9,923 nucleotides of DNA from NCBI GenBank assembly GCA_030045215.1, contig JASIBJ010000045.1, forward strand, positions 1 through 9,923, in the 5' to 3' direction. Below, one piece after another: positions 1-5,902 of the stretch. The notes under the pieces were generated by a model. The model saw only the letters and a program-made list of their open reading frames with translations, searched no databases and had not been told where the DNA came from. Within the stretch, counting starts at the first letter, position 1. Every line of letters starts with the position of its first letter. The translations under genes and the position numbers were made by a program. Source of the stretch: Streptosporangiaceae bacterium. Lineage in GTDB: Bacteria; Actinomycetota; Actinomycetes; Streptosporangiales; Streptosporangiaceae.

Positions 1-924
1 CGCGGCCAGGTCACCGTCCGCGGCAGCCCGCAGCAGCCCGGCGATGGGTGTCGCCAGCCGGTCCAGCACCACCTGGGTCTCCGGGTCACCGAAGCGCGCA
101 TTGAACTCGACCACCCGCAGGCCGCCCTTGGTCAGGCACAGCCCGGCGTAGAGCAGGCCGCTGAACGGCGCCGCGCGCCGGCGAAGTTCGGCCAAGGCCG
201 GAGCGACCACGGTCGCGATCGTCTCCTCGGCCAGGTCGTGCGGGGCCCATGGCAGCGGTGCGTACGCCCCCATGCCCCCGGTATTCGGGCCCGTGTCGCC
301 GTCCCTGGCACGCTTGTAGTCCTGGGCGGGCAGCAGCGGCACGGCCGTGGTCCCGTCAGCCAGGGCGAACACCGATACCTCCGGGCCGTCAAGGAACTCC
401 TCGATCACGACGGTGCCGCAGGCCTGCGCATGCCTGGCCGCGAGGGCCCGGTCGGAGGTGACGACGACGCCCTTGCCTGCGGCCAGGCCGTCGGCCTTGA
501 CCACGTAGGGCGGCCCGAACCGATCCAGCGCTGCCTCGACCTCTGACCGGCCACGGCAGGTCCTGGCCCGCGCGGTGGGCACTCCGGCGGCCGTCATGAC
601 GTCCTTGGCGAACGACTTGGAGCCTTCGATCATGGCCGCTTCCCGGCCGGGCCCGAAGCAGCTGATGCCAGCGGCCCTGAGGGCGTCGGCGACGCCGGCG
701 ACCAGGGGTGCCTCCGGGCCGATCACGACCAGGTCGGCGGACACCTTCGCGGCCAGCGCCGTCACTGCGGCCGGATCGGTGGCGGCGACCGCGTGGACCT
801 CGGCCAGCTCGGCAATGCCCGGATTGCCCGGTGCCGCGTGCAGGTCGGTCACCGTGGCATCGGCGGCCAGAGACCGGGTGAGAGCATGCTCACGGCCACC
901 TGACCCGAGGACCAGTACTCGCAC
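1..924 (-). CDS. purD: PurD, phosphoribosylamine-glycine ligase (3' end cut by window edge)
   Basis: GAR synthetase joins glycine to 5-phosphoribosylamine using ATP, the second step of de novo purine synthesis, in the cytosol. The frame runs without a stop from a GTG at 922-924 to the left edge, giving 308 residues; the family is usually about 420, so roughly 110 C-terminal residues lie outside. Visible motifs are the N-terminal GSGGREHA (residues 7-14), GPEAPLVAG (69-77), the ATP-grasp loop [10 protein letters not shown] (143-152), GGMGAY (216-221) and the signature [11 protein letters not shown] (274-284). The start is fixed by the [10 protein letters not shown] beginning typical of PurD. 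It lies 80 nt downstream of purA on the same strand. No good Shine-Dalgarno is present; TAGGCT sits 7 nt before the GTG, so a leaderless transcript is possible. No frameshift was seen when I translated it by hand. Confidence 0.96.
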   Translation of the reverse strand, partial: MRVLVLGSGGREHALTRSLAADATVTDLHAAPGNPGIAELAEVHAVAATDPAAVTALAAKVSADLVVIGPEAPLVAGVADALRAAGISCFGPGREAAMIEGSKSFAKDVMTAAGVPTARARTCRGRSEVEAALDRFGPPYVVKADGLAAGKGVVVTSDRALAARHAQACGTVVIEEFLDGPEVSVFALADGTTAVPLLPAQDYKRARDGDTGPNTGGMGAYAPLPWAPHDLAEETIATVVAPALAELRRRAAPFSGLLYAGLCLTKGGLRVVEFNARFGDPETQVVLDRLATPIAGLLRAAADGDLAA

Positions 925-931
925 GGCCCAG

Positions 932-937
932 AGCCTA
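932..937 (-). promoter_or_regulatory. Putative -10 box (TAGGCT) of a leaderless purD promoter
   Basis: On the minus strand TAGGCT lies 7 nt before the purD GTG, and the upstream bases lack a purine-rich ribosome binding site. TANNNT at this distance is the usual layout of leaderless actinobacterial genes. I see no convincing -35 hexamer; the place where it would fall overlaps the palindrome at 945-958. Confidence 0.4.
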
Positions 938-944
938 CCGGCTG

Positions 945-958
945 AGTCGCCAGCGACT
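945..958. promoter_or_regulatory. Perfect 14-bp dyad upstream of purD, candidate operator
   Basis: AGTCGC-CA-GCGACT is a perfect palindrome with 6-bp arms and a 2-base centre, lying 20 nt before the purD start, where the -35 region of the putative promoter would be. The form and position suit a dimeric repressor. The 2-base centre is too short for a normal hairpin loop without opening the inner pairs. The regulator is unknown. Confidence 0.35.
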
Positions 959-1004
959 TGGTTCCCGCCGGGCGCCGCGACGTCCGGTGTCCTCCGGGCC
1001 GGGC

Positions 1005-2288
1005 CTAGAGCACCTCGCGCAGCACCACGGTCTGATCCCGGCGCGGGCCCACGCCGATCGCGCAGAAGGGGGCTCCGGCCATGTCTTCGAGGGACCGGAC
1101 GTATGACTGGGCGTTCTTCGGCAGGTCGGCGAAGTCCGTGGCGGCCGAGATGTCCTCGCGCCAGCCGTCCAGGTATTCGAACACCGGGATCGCGTGGTGA
1201 AAGTCGGTCTGGGTCATCGGGATCTCGTCGTGCCGCTTGCCGTGCACGTCGTAGCTGACGCAGACCGGGATCTTGTCCAGACCGGACAGCACGTCGAGCT
1301 TGGTCAGGAAGAAGTCAGTGACTCCGTTAACCCGCTTGGCATACCTGGCGATGACTGCGTCGAACCATCCTGTCCGCCGCGGCCGGTCGGTGGTGACGCC
1401 GTACTCACCGCCGGTGGTGCGCAGCCACTCGCCTAGATCGTCATGCAGCTCAGTGGGGAACGGGCCGGATCCCACCCTGGTCGTGTACGCCTTGAGTATG
1501 CCGATCACCCCGGTAATTCGCGTCGGGCCGATGCCCGACCCGGCGCAGGCCCCGCCCGCGGTCGGCGAAGAGGACGTCACGAATGGGTAAGTGCCGTGAT
1601 CGACGTCGAGCAGCGTGGCCTGGGCGCCCTCCAGCAAGACCACCTTGCTCTGGTCGAGAGCTTCGTTGAGCACCAGGCCGGTGTCGGCGACATACCGTTC
1701 CAGCCGGCCGGCGTAGCCCAGATACTGCTCGGTAACGGCAGCGGCGTCGATGCCGCGCCGGTTGTACACCTTGGTGAGGACCTGGTTCTTCTCGCGCAGG
1801 GCCAGCTCAAGCTTCTGGCGCAGAATGCCGGGGTCGAACAGGTCCTGGACCCGGATGCCAACCCGTGAGGCCTTGTCGCTGTAGGCCGGCCCGATGCCGC
1901 GGCCCGTCGTGCCGATCCTGGCCTGCCCGAGGTAACGCTCGGTGACCTTATCGAGGGCCACGTGGTGCGGCATGATGAGGTGCGCGTCGGCTGAGATCAG
2001 CAGGCGGTCACGCCAGGCCCCGCGCTCAATCAGCGCGTCGATCTCCTCCAGCAGCACATCCGGATTTATCACTACTCCGTTACCGATAACGGCAGTGGCG
2101 TTGTCCGACAGGACGCCGGACGGCAGCATGTGCAGGGCGTAGCTCTCGTCCCCTATTACGACGGTATGACCGGCGTTATTACCGCCCTGATACCGGACGA
2201 CGTAGTCGACCCGGTCGCCGAGCAGGTCAGTTGCCTTGCCCTTGCCTTCATCGCCCCACTGCGCGCCGACGATCACGATGGCGGGCAT
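1005..2288 (-). CDS. purA: PurA, adenylosuccinate synthetase
   Basis: Catalyses IMP + aspartate + GTP to adenylosuccinate, the first committed step from IMP to AMP, in the cytosol. The protein is 427 residues, the normal length. Visible motifs are the GTP-binding GDEGKGK (12-18) with its catalytic Asp, GNNAGHT (36-42) with its catalytic His41, the signature around [20 protein letters not shown] (218-237), [10 protein letters not shown] (301-310), TKLDVLSG (329-336) and the C-terminal GVGPRRDQT (412-420). The ATG is supported by [18 protein letters not shown] and a GGAAGGA ribosome binding site 8 nt upstream. purD follows 80 nt downstream and may be co-transcribed; DUF3151 lies 154 nt upstream. 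Between about 2060 and 2180 the gene uses A/T-rich codons including two ATA codons (Ile45, Ile74), unusual here but in conserved positions. Confidence 0.98.
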   Translation of the reverse strand: MPAIVIVGAQWGDEGKGKATDLLGDRVDYVVRYQGGNNAGHTVVIGDESYALHMLPSGVLSDNATAVIGNGVVINPDVLLEEIDALIERGAWRDRLLISADAHLIMPHHVALDKVTERYLGQARIGTTGRGIGPAYSDKASRVGIRVQDLFDPGILRQKLELALREKNQVLTKVYNRRGIDAAAVTEQYLGYAGRLERYVADTGLVLNEALDQSKVVLLEGAQATLLDVDHGTYPFVTSSSPTAGGACAGSGIGPTRITGVIGILKAYTTRVGSGPFPTELHDDLGEWLRTTGGEYGVTTDRPRRTGWFDAVIARYAKRVNGVTDFFLTKLDVLSGLDKIPVCVSYDVHGKRHDEIPMTQTDFHHAIPVFEYLDGWREDISAATDFADLPKNAQSYVRSLEDMAGAPFCAIGVGPRRDQTVVLREVL

Positions 2289-2294
2289 GTCACA

Positions 2295-2303
2295 GGTCCT
2301 TCC
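2295..2303 (-). promoter_or_regulatory. Ribosome binding site of purA
   Basis: On the minus strand GGGAAGGAC stands about 8 nt before the purA ATG. It is a strong Shine-Dalgarno, in contrast with purD and pyrE, so purA must have a 5' untranslated leader. Confidence 0.7.
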
Positions 2304-2317
2304 CGTAACAAACTGAA

Positions 2318-2361
2318 AGCCCCGCCGACGTCATTGCAGGCTGCAAGTGCGGCAAGGGGCT
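2318..2361 (-). terminator. Hairpin between DUF3151 and purA: terminator or purA leader structure
   Basis: The outer arms AGCCCC (2318-2323) and GGGGCT (2356-2361) pair, then GCCG (2324-2327) pairs with CGGC (2350-2353) past a 2-base bulge. The loop holds a second inverted repeat, TTGCAG-G-CTGCAA (2334-2346). Read on the minus strand the structure is followed by UUUCAGUUUGUU, so it resembles an intrinsic terminator for the DUF3151 transcript. As it ends only about 30 nt before the purA ATG, it could instead be an attenuator-like leader, and the inner dyad could be a protein-binding site. Confidence 0.45.
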
Positions 2362-2442
2362 CTTGCAATCAGATGCTACCGGACGCTACACAGGCCGGGG
2401 CGACTGTTCCCTGGCGCGTCGGGCATCGGCCGGACGTCTGGC

Positions 2443-2859
2443 TCAGTCCTCGGCCAGCGCCGCCACCGCCGCCGGGCTGCTGCCGGCGAGGAACTCACGG
2501 CAGCGGGCCGCCTCATCGTCTTCCCCGATCGCGGCGGCCGCCTTGCCGAGCAGGTTGAGCGACCGCAGGAAGCCGCGGTTCGGCTCATGTTCCCACGGGA
2601 TCGGCCCATGCCCTCGCCATCCTGCCCGGCGCAACTGGTCGAGCCCGCGGTGATAGCCGGTGCGCGCGAACGCGTACGCGCTGACCGGGTCCCCTGCGGC
2701 CAGCGCGCGCTCGGCCAGCGCCGCCCACGCCGCACAGTAAGCGGGGAAGCGCGCCGCGACCGGGGCCGGGTCGGTCGCGGCGGCCAGCGCGGCCGCAGCC
2801 TCCTCGTCTGCCGGAAGGTACGTCTCGGGCGGACCGCCGAGTAGGTTCTCTCGCTTCAT
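2443..2859 (-). CDS. DUF3151 family protein
   Basis: 138-residue soluble protein of unknown function, with no signal peptide or membrane segment. I assign it to DUF3151, an actinobacterial family, from the start MKRENLLGGPPETYLP, the central block AYAFARTGYHRGLDQL (residues 61-76) and GWRGHGPIPWEHEPNRGFLR (80-99), then a C-terminal helix with IGEDDEAARCREFL. The alternating Ala-rich helices (about 19-55 and 61-78) suggest a small TPR-like helical fold; this is inference. It sits upstream of purA on the same strand and divergently from the aldo/keto reductase (59 nt). From memory a homologue also lies near purA in Mycobacterium. The ATG has AGGA about 7 nt upstream. Family assignment is by recalled motif, not by search. 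Confidence 0.85.
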   Translation of the reverse strand: MKRENLLGGPPETYLPADEEAAAALAAATDPAPVAARFPAYCAAWAALAERALAAGDPVSAYAFARTGYHRGLDQLRRAGWRGHGPIPWEHEPNRGFLRSLNLLGKAAAAIGEDDEAARCREFLAGSSPAAVAALAED

Positions 2860-2906
2860 GCAGCCATCCTGCCGTGCCGCCCGTGAGGGGCGCCGCCCTG
2901 CCTGGG

Positions 2907-2912
2907 TAAGTT
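2907..2912 (+). promoter_or_regulatory. Putative -10 box (TAAGTT) of a leaderless AKR promoter
   Basis: TAAGTT ends 6 nt before the AKR ATG, and no Shine-Dalgarno lies in the proper window. This fits a TANNNT element driving a leaderless message. The possible -35 (around 2884-2889, TGAGGG) is weak. Confidence 0.3.
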
Positions 2913-2918
2913 GGCCGT

Positions 2919-3782
2919 ATGGCAGACGACGAGCGTCCCGCGGCGGCCAGCGGCACCTTCGTGATGGGCGGCGACCTGCCGGTAACCCGTCTCGGTTTTG
3001 GCGCCATGCGGATCACCGGGCCAGGAATCTGGGGCGACCCGCCGGACCGCGGTCAGGCGATCAGGGTGCTGAGAAGGGCCGTCGCGCTCGGAGTCGACTT
3101 CATTGACACGGCCGACGCGTACGGGCCGTTCGTGAGCGAGGACCTGATCGCCGAAGCCCTGTATCCCTACGACGGGGTAAGCATCGCGACGAAGGGCGGC
3201 TTCGTCAGGCCGGGCCCGGGCAAGTGGTATCCGGTCGGCCTGCCCGCATACTTGCGGCAGTGCGTGGAAATGAGCCTGCGCCGGCTGCGGGTTGACACGA
3301 TCGACCTGTACCAGCTGCACCGGATCGATCCCAAGGTGCCAACGGCGGACCAGTTGGGCGAACTCGACACCATGCGGCGTGAGGGCAAGATCGCCAGGAT
3401 CGGGCTGTCCGAGGTCAGCGTGGATCAGATCACCGAGGCGCGCCTGACCGCGCCGGTTGTCTCGGTGCAGAACCAGTTCAATCTCGTGGACCGTAAGTCA
3501 GAGGACGTACTCGAGCACTGTGAGCGCGAGGGTCTCGGGTTCATCCCGTGGAACCCGATTGCAGTCGGCCGGCTGGCCGGGCCGGAAGGCCCAGTCGCGG
3601 ACATTGCCAGTGAGACGGGCCATTCTCCTGGTCAGGTCGCGCTGGCCTGGCTGCTGCGCCGCTCTCCGGTGATGCTGCCGATTCCCGGCACCGGTACGGT
3701 CAGCCATCTTGAGGAGAACGTCGGAGCGGCCCAGGTCGAGCTGACCGATGATCAGTTCGCCGCACTGTCGGCCCTGGGCTGA
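2919..3782 (+). CDS. Aldo/keto reductase family oxidoreductase
   Basis: 287-residue NADPH-dependent oxidoreductase with the (beta/alpha)8 fold of the AKR superfamily; the substrate cannot be told from the sequence. The catalytic tetrad is visible: Asp63 and Tyr68 in DTADAYG (63-69), Lys92 in ATKGG, and His134 in YQLHRID. Also seen are the N-terminal [15 protein letters not shown] (25-39), [11 protein letters not shown] (161-171), [10 protein letters not shown] (183-192) and the C-terminal cofactor segment IPIPGTGT-type (about 254-260) followed by HLEENVGA. The length is typical of the compact bacterial AKRs. The start is at [14 protein letters not shown]; about 18 extra residues precede the core. 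Divergent from DUF3151, convergent with fba (22 nt gap). Probably a general reductase of carbonyl compounds; not evidently linked to its neighbours. Confidence 0.93.
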   Translation: MADDERPAAASGTFVMGGDLPVTRLGFGAMRITGPGIWGDPPDRGQAIRVLRRAVALGVDFIDTADAYGPFVSEDLIAEALYPYDGVSIATKGGFVRPGPGKWYPVGLPAYLRQCVEMSLRRLRVDTIDLYQLHRIDPKVPTADQLGELDTMRREGKIARIGLSEVSVDQITEARLTAPVVSVQNQFNLVDRKSEDVLEHCEREGLGFIPWNPIAVGRLAGPEGPVADIASETGHSPGQVALAWLLRRSPVMLPIPGTGTVSHLEENVGAAQVELTDDQFAALSALG

Positions 3783-3813
3783 CGGCCCGGCCGGACCGAC
3801 AGCCTCAGCCCAG
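3774..3813. terminator. Bidirectional terminator-like hairpin containing both stop codons
   Basis: CTGGGCTGA (3774-3782) and TCAGCCCAG (3805-3813) form a perfect 9-bp inverted repeat around a 22-nt GC-rich loop that contains a further CCGGCCGG palindrome. The TGA stop of the AKR closes the left arm and the TGA stop of fba (minus strand) opens the right arm. It is followed by CTTCTTG on the plus strand, without a long U tract, as is common in actinomycete terminators. Confidence 0.5.
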
Positions 3814-4827
3814 CTTCTTGCCGACCGACAGCAGGTCCTGGCAGGCCTCGACGACCCTGCCCGTCATGGACTCCTCGGCCGCCTTGCCCCAGGTACGCGG
3901 GTCGTAGGCCTTCTTGCTGCCAACGTCGCCGTCCACCTTGAGCACGCCGTCATAATTCGTGAACATGTGACCGGCGACCGGCCGCGTGAAGGCGTACTGC
4001 GTGTCGGTGTCTACGTTCATCTTGACGACGCCGTAGCCGATGGCTTCGCGAATCTCCTCGAGGGCCGACCCGGAACCGCCGTGGAACACCAGATCGAAGG
4101 GCTTGTCCTTGCCGTACTTGGCGCCGACCGCATCCTGGATCTCCTTCAGGATGGATGGCCGCAGCTTGACGTGGCCGGGCTTGTATACCCCGTGCACGTT
4201 CCCGAACGTGGCGGCCAGCATGTACCGGCCGCGTTCGCCGAGGCCCAGCGCCTCGGCCGTGGCCAGCGCGTCCTCCGGTGTGCTGTAGAGCTTCTCGTTG
4301 ATCGCACCGACGATGCCGTCTTCCTCACCGCCGACCACGCCGATCTCCAGCTCCATGATGACGTGCGCTCTGGTGCAAAGATCGAGCAGTTCGCTGGCTA
4401 TCTGCAGGTTCTCGGCCAGCGGCACCGCCGAGCCGTCCCACATATGGGACTGGAATAGCGGCTCCTCGCCGCGCGCGACGCGCTCGGCCGAGATCTGGGC
4501 GAGCGGGCGCATGTAGCTGTCCAGCTTGTCCTTCGGGCAGTGGTCGGTGTGCAGCGCGACGTGCACCGGATACTTCCCGGCGACGATGCGGGCGAAGTGG
4601 GCCAGGGCTACCGCCCCGGTCACCATGTTCTTGACCCCGGCGCCTGACAGGTATTCGGCGCCTCCGGTGGAGACCTGGACGATGCCGTCGCTCTCGGCCT
4701 CGGCGAAGCCGCGAAGAGCGGCATTCAGGGTCTGGCTGGACGTCACGTTGATCGCCGGGTAGGCGAACCCCTGCTCCTTGGCCCGGTCGAGCATCTGGGC
4801 GTAGACCTCAGGCGTCGCGATCGGCAT
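3805..4827 (-). CDS. fba: Class II (zinc-dependent) fructose-bisphosphate aldolase
   Basis: Cleaves fructose 1,6-bisphosphate into dihydroxyacetone phosphate and glyceraldehyde 3-phosphate, and the reverse in gluconeogenesis; cytosolic, usually dimeric, Zn-dependent. The 340-residue length matches class IIA enzymes such as E. coli FbaA and M. tuberculosis Fba. Visible residues are catalytic Asp95 and zinc ligand His96 in HTDHC (93-97), zinc ligands His212 (NVHG) and His249 (VFHGGSGS, 247-254), Glu161-containing MELEIGVVGGEEDG (158-171) leading into the mobile Z-loop, and the phosphate-binding MNVDTDTQYAF (270-280). The ATG at 4825-4827 is supported by a strong ribosome binding site. Transcribed alone, divergently from the small membrane peptide, and convergent with the AKR. 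A promoter-like sequence with a flanking inverted repeat lies just upstream. Confidence 0.98.
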   Translation of the reverse strand: MPIATPEVYAQMLDRAKEQGFAYPAINVTSSQTLNAALRGFAEAESDGIVQVSTGGAEYLSGAGVKNMVTGAVALAHFARIVAGKYPVHVALHTDHCPKDKLDSYMRPLAQISAERVARGEEPLFQSHMWDGSAVPLAENLQIASELLDLCTRAHVIMELEIGVVGGEEDGIVGAINEKLYSTPEDALATAEALGLGERGRYMLAATFGNVHGVYKPGHVKLRPSILKEIQDAVGAKYGKDKPFDLVFHGGSGSALEEIREAIGYGVVKMNVDTDTQYAFTRPVAGHMFTNYDGVLKVDGDVGSKKAYDPRTWGKAAEESMTGRVVEACQDLLSVGKKLG

Positions 4828-4835
4828 GGCGCGCG

Positions 4836-4846
4836 TTCCTCTCCTC
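4836..4846 (-). promoter_or_regulatory. Ribosome binding site of fba
   Basis: On the minus strand GAGGAGAGGAA lies 8 nt before the fba ATG, the strongest Shine-Dalgarno in the window and consistent with high expression of this glycolytic enzyme. Confidence 0.75.
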
Positions 4847-4848
4847 GT

Positions 4849-4874
4849 CGGTCAGTGCCCAGTATCGCTGACCG
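4849..4874. promoter_or_regulatory. 7-bp inverted repeat flanking the fba -10 box, candidate operator
   Basis: CGGTCAG (4849-4855) and CTGACCG (4868-4874) are perfect inverted arms separated by 12 nt, with centres 19 bp apart, about two helical turns. The predicted fba -10 hexamer lies between them, so a bound regulator would block the promoter. The regulator is unknown. Confidence 0.35.
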
Positions 4875-4889
4875 GGCAGGCCGGCCCAA
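4861..4889 (-). promoter_or_regulatory. Putative fba promoter
   Basis: On the minus strand TTGGGC (4884-4889) is separated by 17 nt from GATACT (4861-4866), a fair match to -35/-10 elements of a vegetative sigma factor. Transcription would start near 4854, leaving a leader of about 27 nt containing the ribosome binding site. Confidence 0.4.
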
Positions 4890-4940
4890 GCCGACCGGGC
4901 GAGTTGCTGACATTGGCCAGCTGGGCACGAGCGCGAGCCC

Positions 4941-4946
4941 TACGCT
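4941..4946 (+). promoter_or_regulatory. Putative -10 box (TACGCT) of a leaderless small gene
   Basis: TACGCT stands 7 nt before the ATG at 4954. The GGAG at 4948-4951 is only 2 nt from the ATG, too close for a normal Shine-Dalgarno, so leaderless initiation is the better reading. No clear -35 was found. Confidence 0.35.
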
Positions 4947-4953
4947 CGGAGCT

Positions 4954-5079
4954 ATGGGGCGCCACGATGCCGATCCCGCTGATCGCCGCCGTTACATGGT
5001 CGTCATTCTGGTCACCACCGCCGTGCTGGCGCTCTTGGTGCTAGGAGCGCTGGCGCTGAACGGGCTTTCGCACAACTGA
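4954..5079 (+). CDS. Small single-pass membrane protein, 41 residues
   Basis: Starts MGRHDADPADRRRY, a short charged head with three consecutive Arg (residues 11-13), followed by one hydrophobic segment MVVILVTTAVLALLVLGALA (15-34) and the tail LNGLSHN. By the positive-inside rule the head is cytoplasmic. The frame is also open upstream to a GTG at 4855, but those residues are unlike the rest and overlap the fba promoter; ATG 4954 is preferred because TACGCT lies 7 nt before it and the product begins just before the charged head. It lies between divergent fba and convergent pyrE. I do not recognise a named family; small membrane proteins of this form are common in actinomycetes. It could be a chance ORF, but the clean head-TM-tail layout argues against that. 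Confidence 0.6.
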   Translation: MGRHDADPADRRRYMVVILVTTAVLALLVLGALALNGLSHN

Positions 5080-5115
5080 CGGGCCGCGGCCTGGCGCTAC
5101 GAGCGGCGCGAGGCT

Positions 5116-5652
5116 CTAGTCCAGGTCGAGATCGGCCAGTTCGAACGCGGGCAGGTACGGCAGGCCACGCTCGGCGATCCGTTCGCGCGCGCCCCGCTCG
5201 ACGACGGTGGCGATGCCTACGACGTGAGCGCCGGCCTCCTGCAGCACGTCCACTGCCGTCAGCACCGAGTTGCCGGTTGTGGAGGTGTCCTCGACCGCCA
5301 GGACGCGCCGGCCGGCGACGTCGGGACCTTCTATCCGGCGCTGCAGCCCGTGCGCCTTCTCGGATTTGCGCACGACGAACGCGTCAAGCCTGCGTCCGCG
5401 CGCAGCGGCGGCGTGCATCATGGCCGTGGCGACGGGATCTGCACCCAGGGTGAGCCCCCCGACGGCCTCGTAGGACAAGTCCGCAGTCGTGTCCAGCATG
5501 ACCCGGCCCGCCACCGGAGCGGCGCGCCCGTCCAGCAGGACTCGGCGCAGGTCGATGTACCAGTTGGCCTGCTGGCCTGAAGACAGGGTCACCGGTCCGT
5601 GCACGACCGCCAGTTCCTTGATCATCGCAAGCAGATCGTCTCGGTCAGCCAC
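5116..5652 (-). CDS. pyrE: PyrE, orotate phosphoribosyltransferase
   Basis: Converts orotate and PRPP to orotidine 5'-monophosphate, the fifth step of de novo pyrimidine synthesis; acts as a cytosolic dimer. The PRPP-binding signature RRVLAVEDTSTTGNSV (residues 115-130) is intact, the flexible catalytic loop VVRKSEKAHGLQ is at 93-104, and the N-terminal region has TLSSGQQANWYIDLR (22-36), the orotate/PRPP pocket typical of this enzyme. At 178 residues it is shorter than E. coli PyrE (213) but fits the compact actinobacterial form. The start is a GTG at 5650-5652 (revcomp of CAC) giving MADRDDLLAMI. TAGGCT lies 8 nt upstream and no Shine-Dalgarno is evident, so it may be leaderless. It stands apart from any other pyr gene in this window, convergent with the small membrane gene and divergent from the NYN gene. 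Confidence 0.97.
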   Translation of the reverse strand: MADRDDLLAMIKELAVVHGPVTLSSGQQANWYIDLRRVLLDGRAAPVAGRVMLDTTADLSYEAVGGLTLGADPVATAMMHAAAARGRRLDAFVVRKSEKAHGLQRRIEGPDVAGRRVLAVEDTSTTGNSVLTAVDVLQEAGAHVVGIATVVERGARERIAERGLPYLPAFELADLDLD

Positions 5653-5660
5653 GGCAGCCG

Positions 5661-5666
5661 AGCCTA
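5661..5666 (-). promoter_or_regulatory. Putative -10 box (TAGGCT) of a leaderless pyrE promoter
   Basis: TAGGCT on the minus strand is 8 nt before the pyrE GTG, the same hexamer and almost the same distance as at purD. No persuasive -35 hexamer was found. Confidence 0.35.
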
Positions 5667-5745
5667 CCCCGCCACGCTGCCCGGCCCCGGCATCAGCGTG
5701 GGCCGGGTAATTTCTGCTGGCTGGCGGCGGCCTGGCCTGGCTGCG

Positions 5746-5772
5746 GGTGACCCGACCACGAGCGGGGTCACC
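5746..5772. promoter_or_regulatory. 8-bp inverted repeat between pyrE and the NYN gene, candidate operator
   Basis: GGTGACCC (5746-5753) and GGGTCACC (5765-5772) are perfect inverted arms with an 11-nt spacer, centres 19 bp apart. It lies about 94 nt before pyrE and 130 nt before the NYN start, so it could serve either gene. No U tract follows on either strand and it is not downstream of a gene end, so a regulatory site is likelier than a terminator. Confidence 0.35.
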
Positions 5773-5817
5773 TCAACAGGGCGAAATGCTGGAACAGGCG
5801 GTAAGAACCTTCCCCGG

Positions 5818-5845
5818 TTGATACGTCCGCGATCCGCGCTATCTG
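5818..5845 (+). promoter_or_regulatory. Putative promoter of the NYN gene
   Basis: TTGATA (5818-5823) and TATCTG (5840-5845) are spaced by 16 nt and resemble vegetative -35/-10 elements. Transcription would begin near 5852, about 50 nt before the TTG start. Confidence 0.35.
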
Positions 5846-5881
5846 TCACGGCTGCCGTCACGCGCTGGTAACGTCACGCGC
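5845..5881 (+). repeat. Short direct repeats GTCACG in the NYN gene leader
   Basis: GTCACG occurs at 5845, 5857 and 5873; the last two are part of a 10-bp direct repeat CGTCACGCGC (5856-5865 and 5872-5881). They lie between the putative promoter and the start codon. They could be a binding array for a regulator or chance in GC-rich DNA. Confidence 0.3.
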
Positions 5882-5902
5882 AACGGAAGGGACGGTGTCG
5901 CG

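Noticed and set aside
575..1258. 227-residue plus-strand ORF over the purD/purA region
   Set aside because: It is antisense to two certain genes, has biased Arg/Ser/Pro/Ala composition typical of shadow frames in GC-rich DNA, and has no domain.
3748..4458. 236-residue plus-strand ORF antisense to fba
   Set aside because: fba is unmistakable on the other strand, the ORF overlaps the AKR end, and the sequence mirrors codon bias of fba.
4855..4953. GTG at 4855 as an earlier start for the small membrane protein (74 residues)
   Set aside because: The added 33 residues lack a family-like pattern, would overlap the fba promoter and its inverted repeat, and have no ribosome binding site; ATG 4954 has a better-placed upstream element.
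5080..5115. GGCCGCGGCC palindrome between the small membrane gene and pyrE as a terminator
   Set aside because: The 10-base palindrome has no loop, no U tract follows and the remaining pairing is only 4 bp; in such GC-rich DNA it may be chance.
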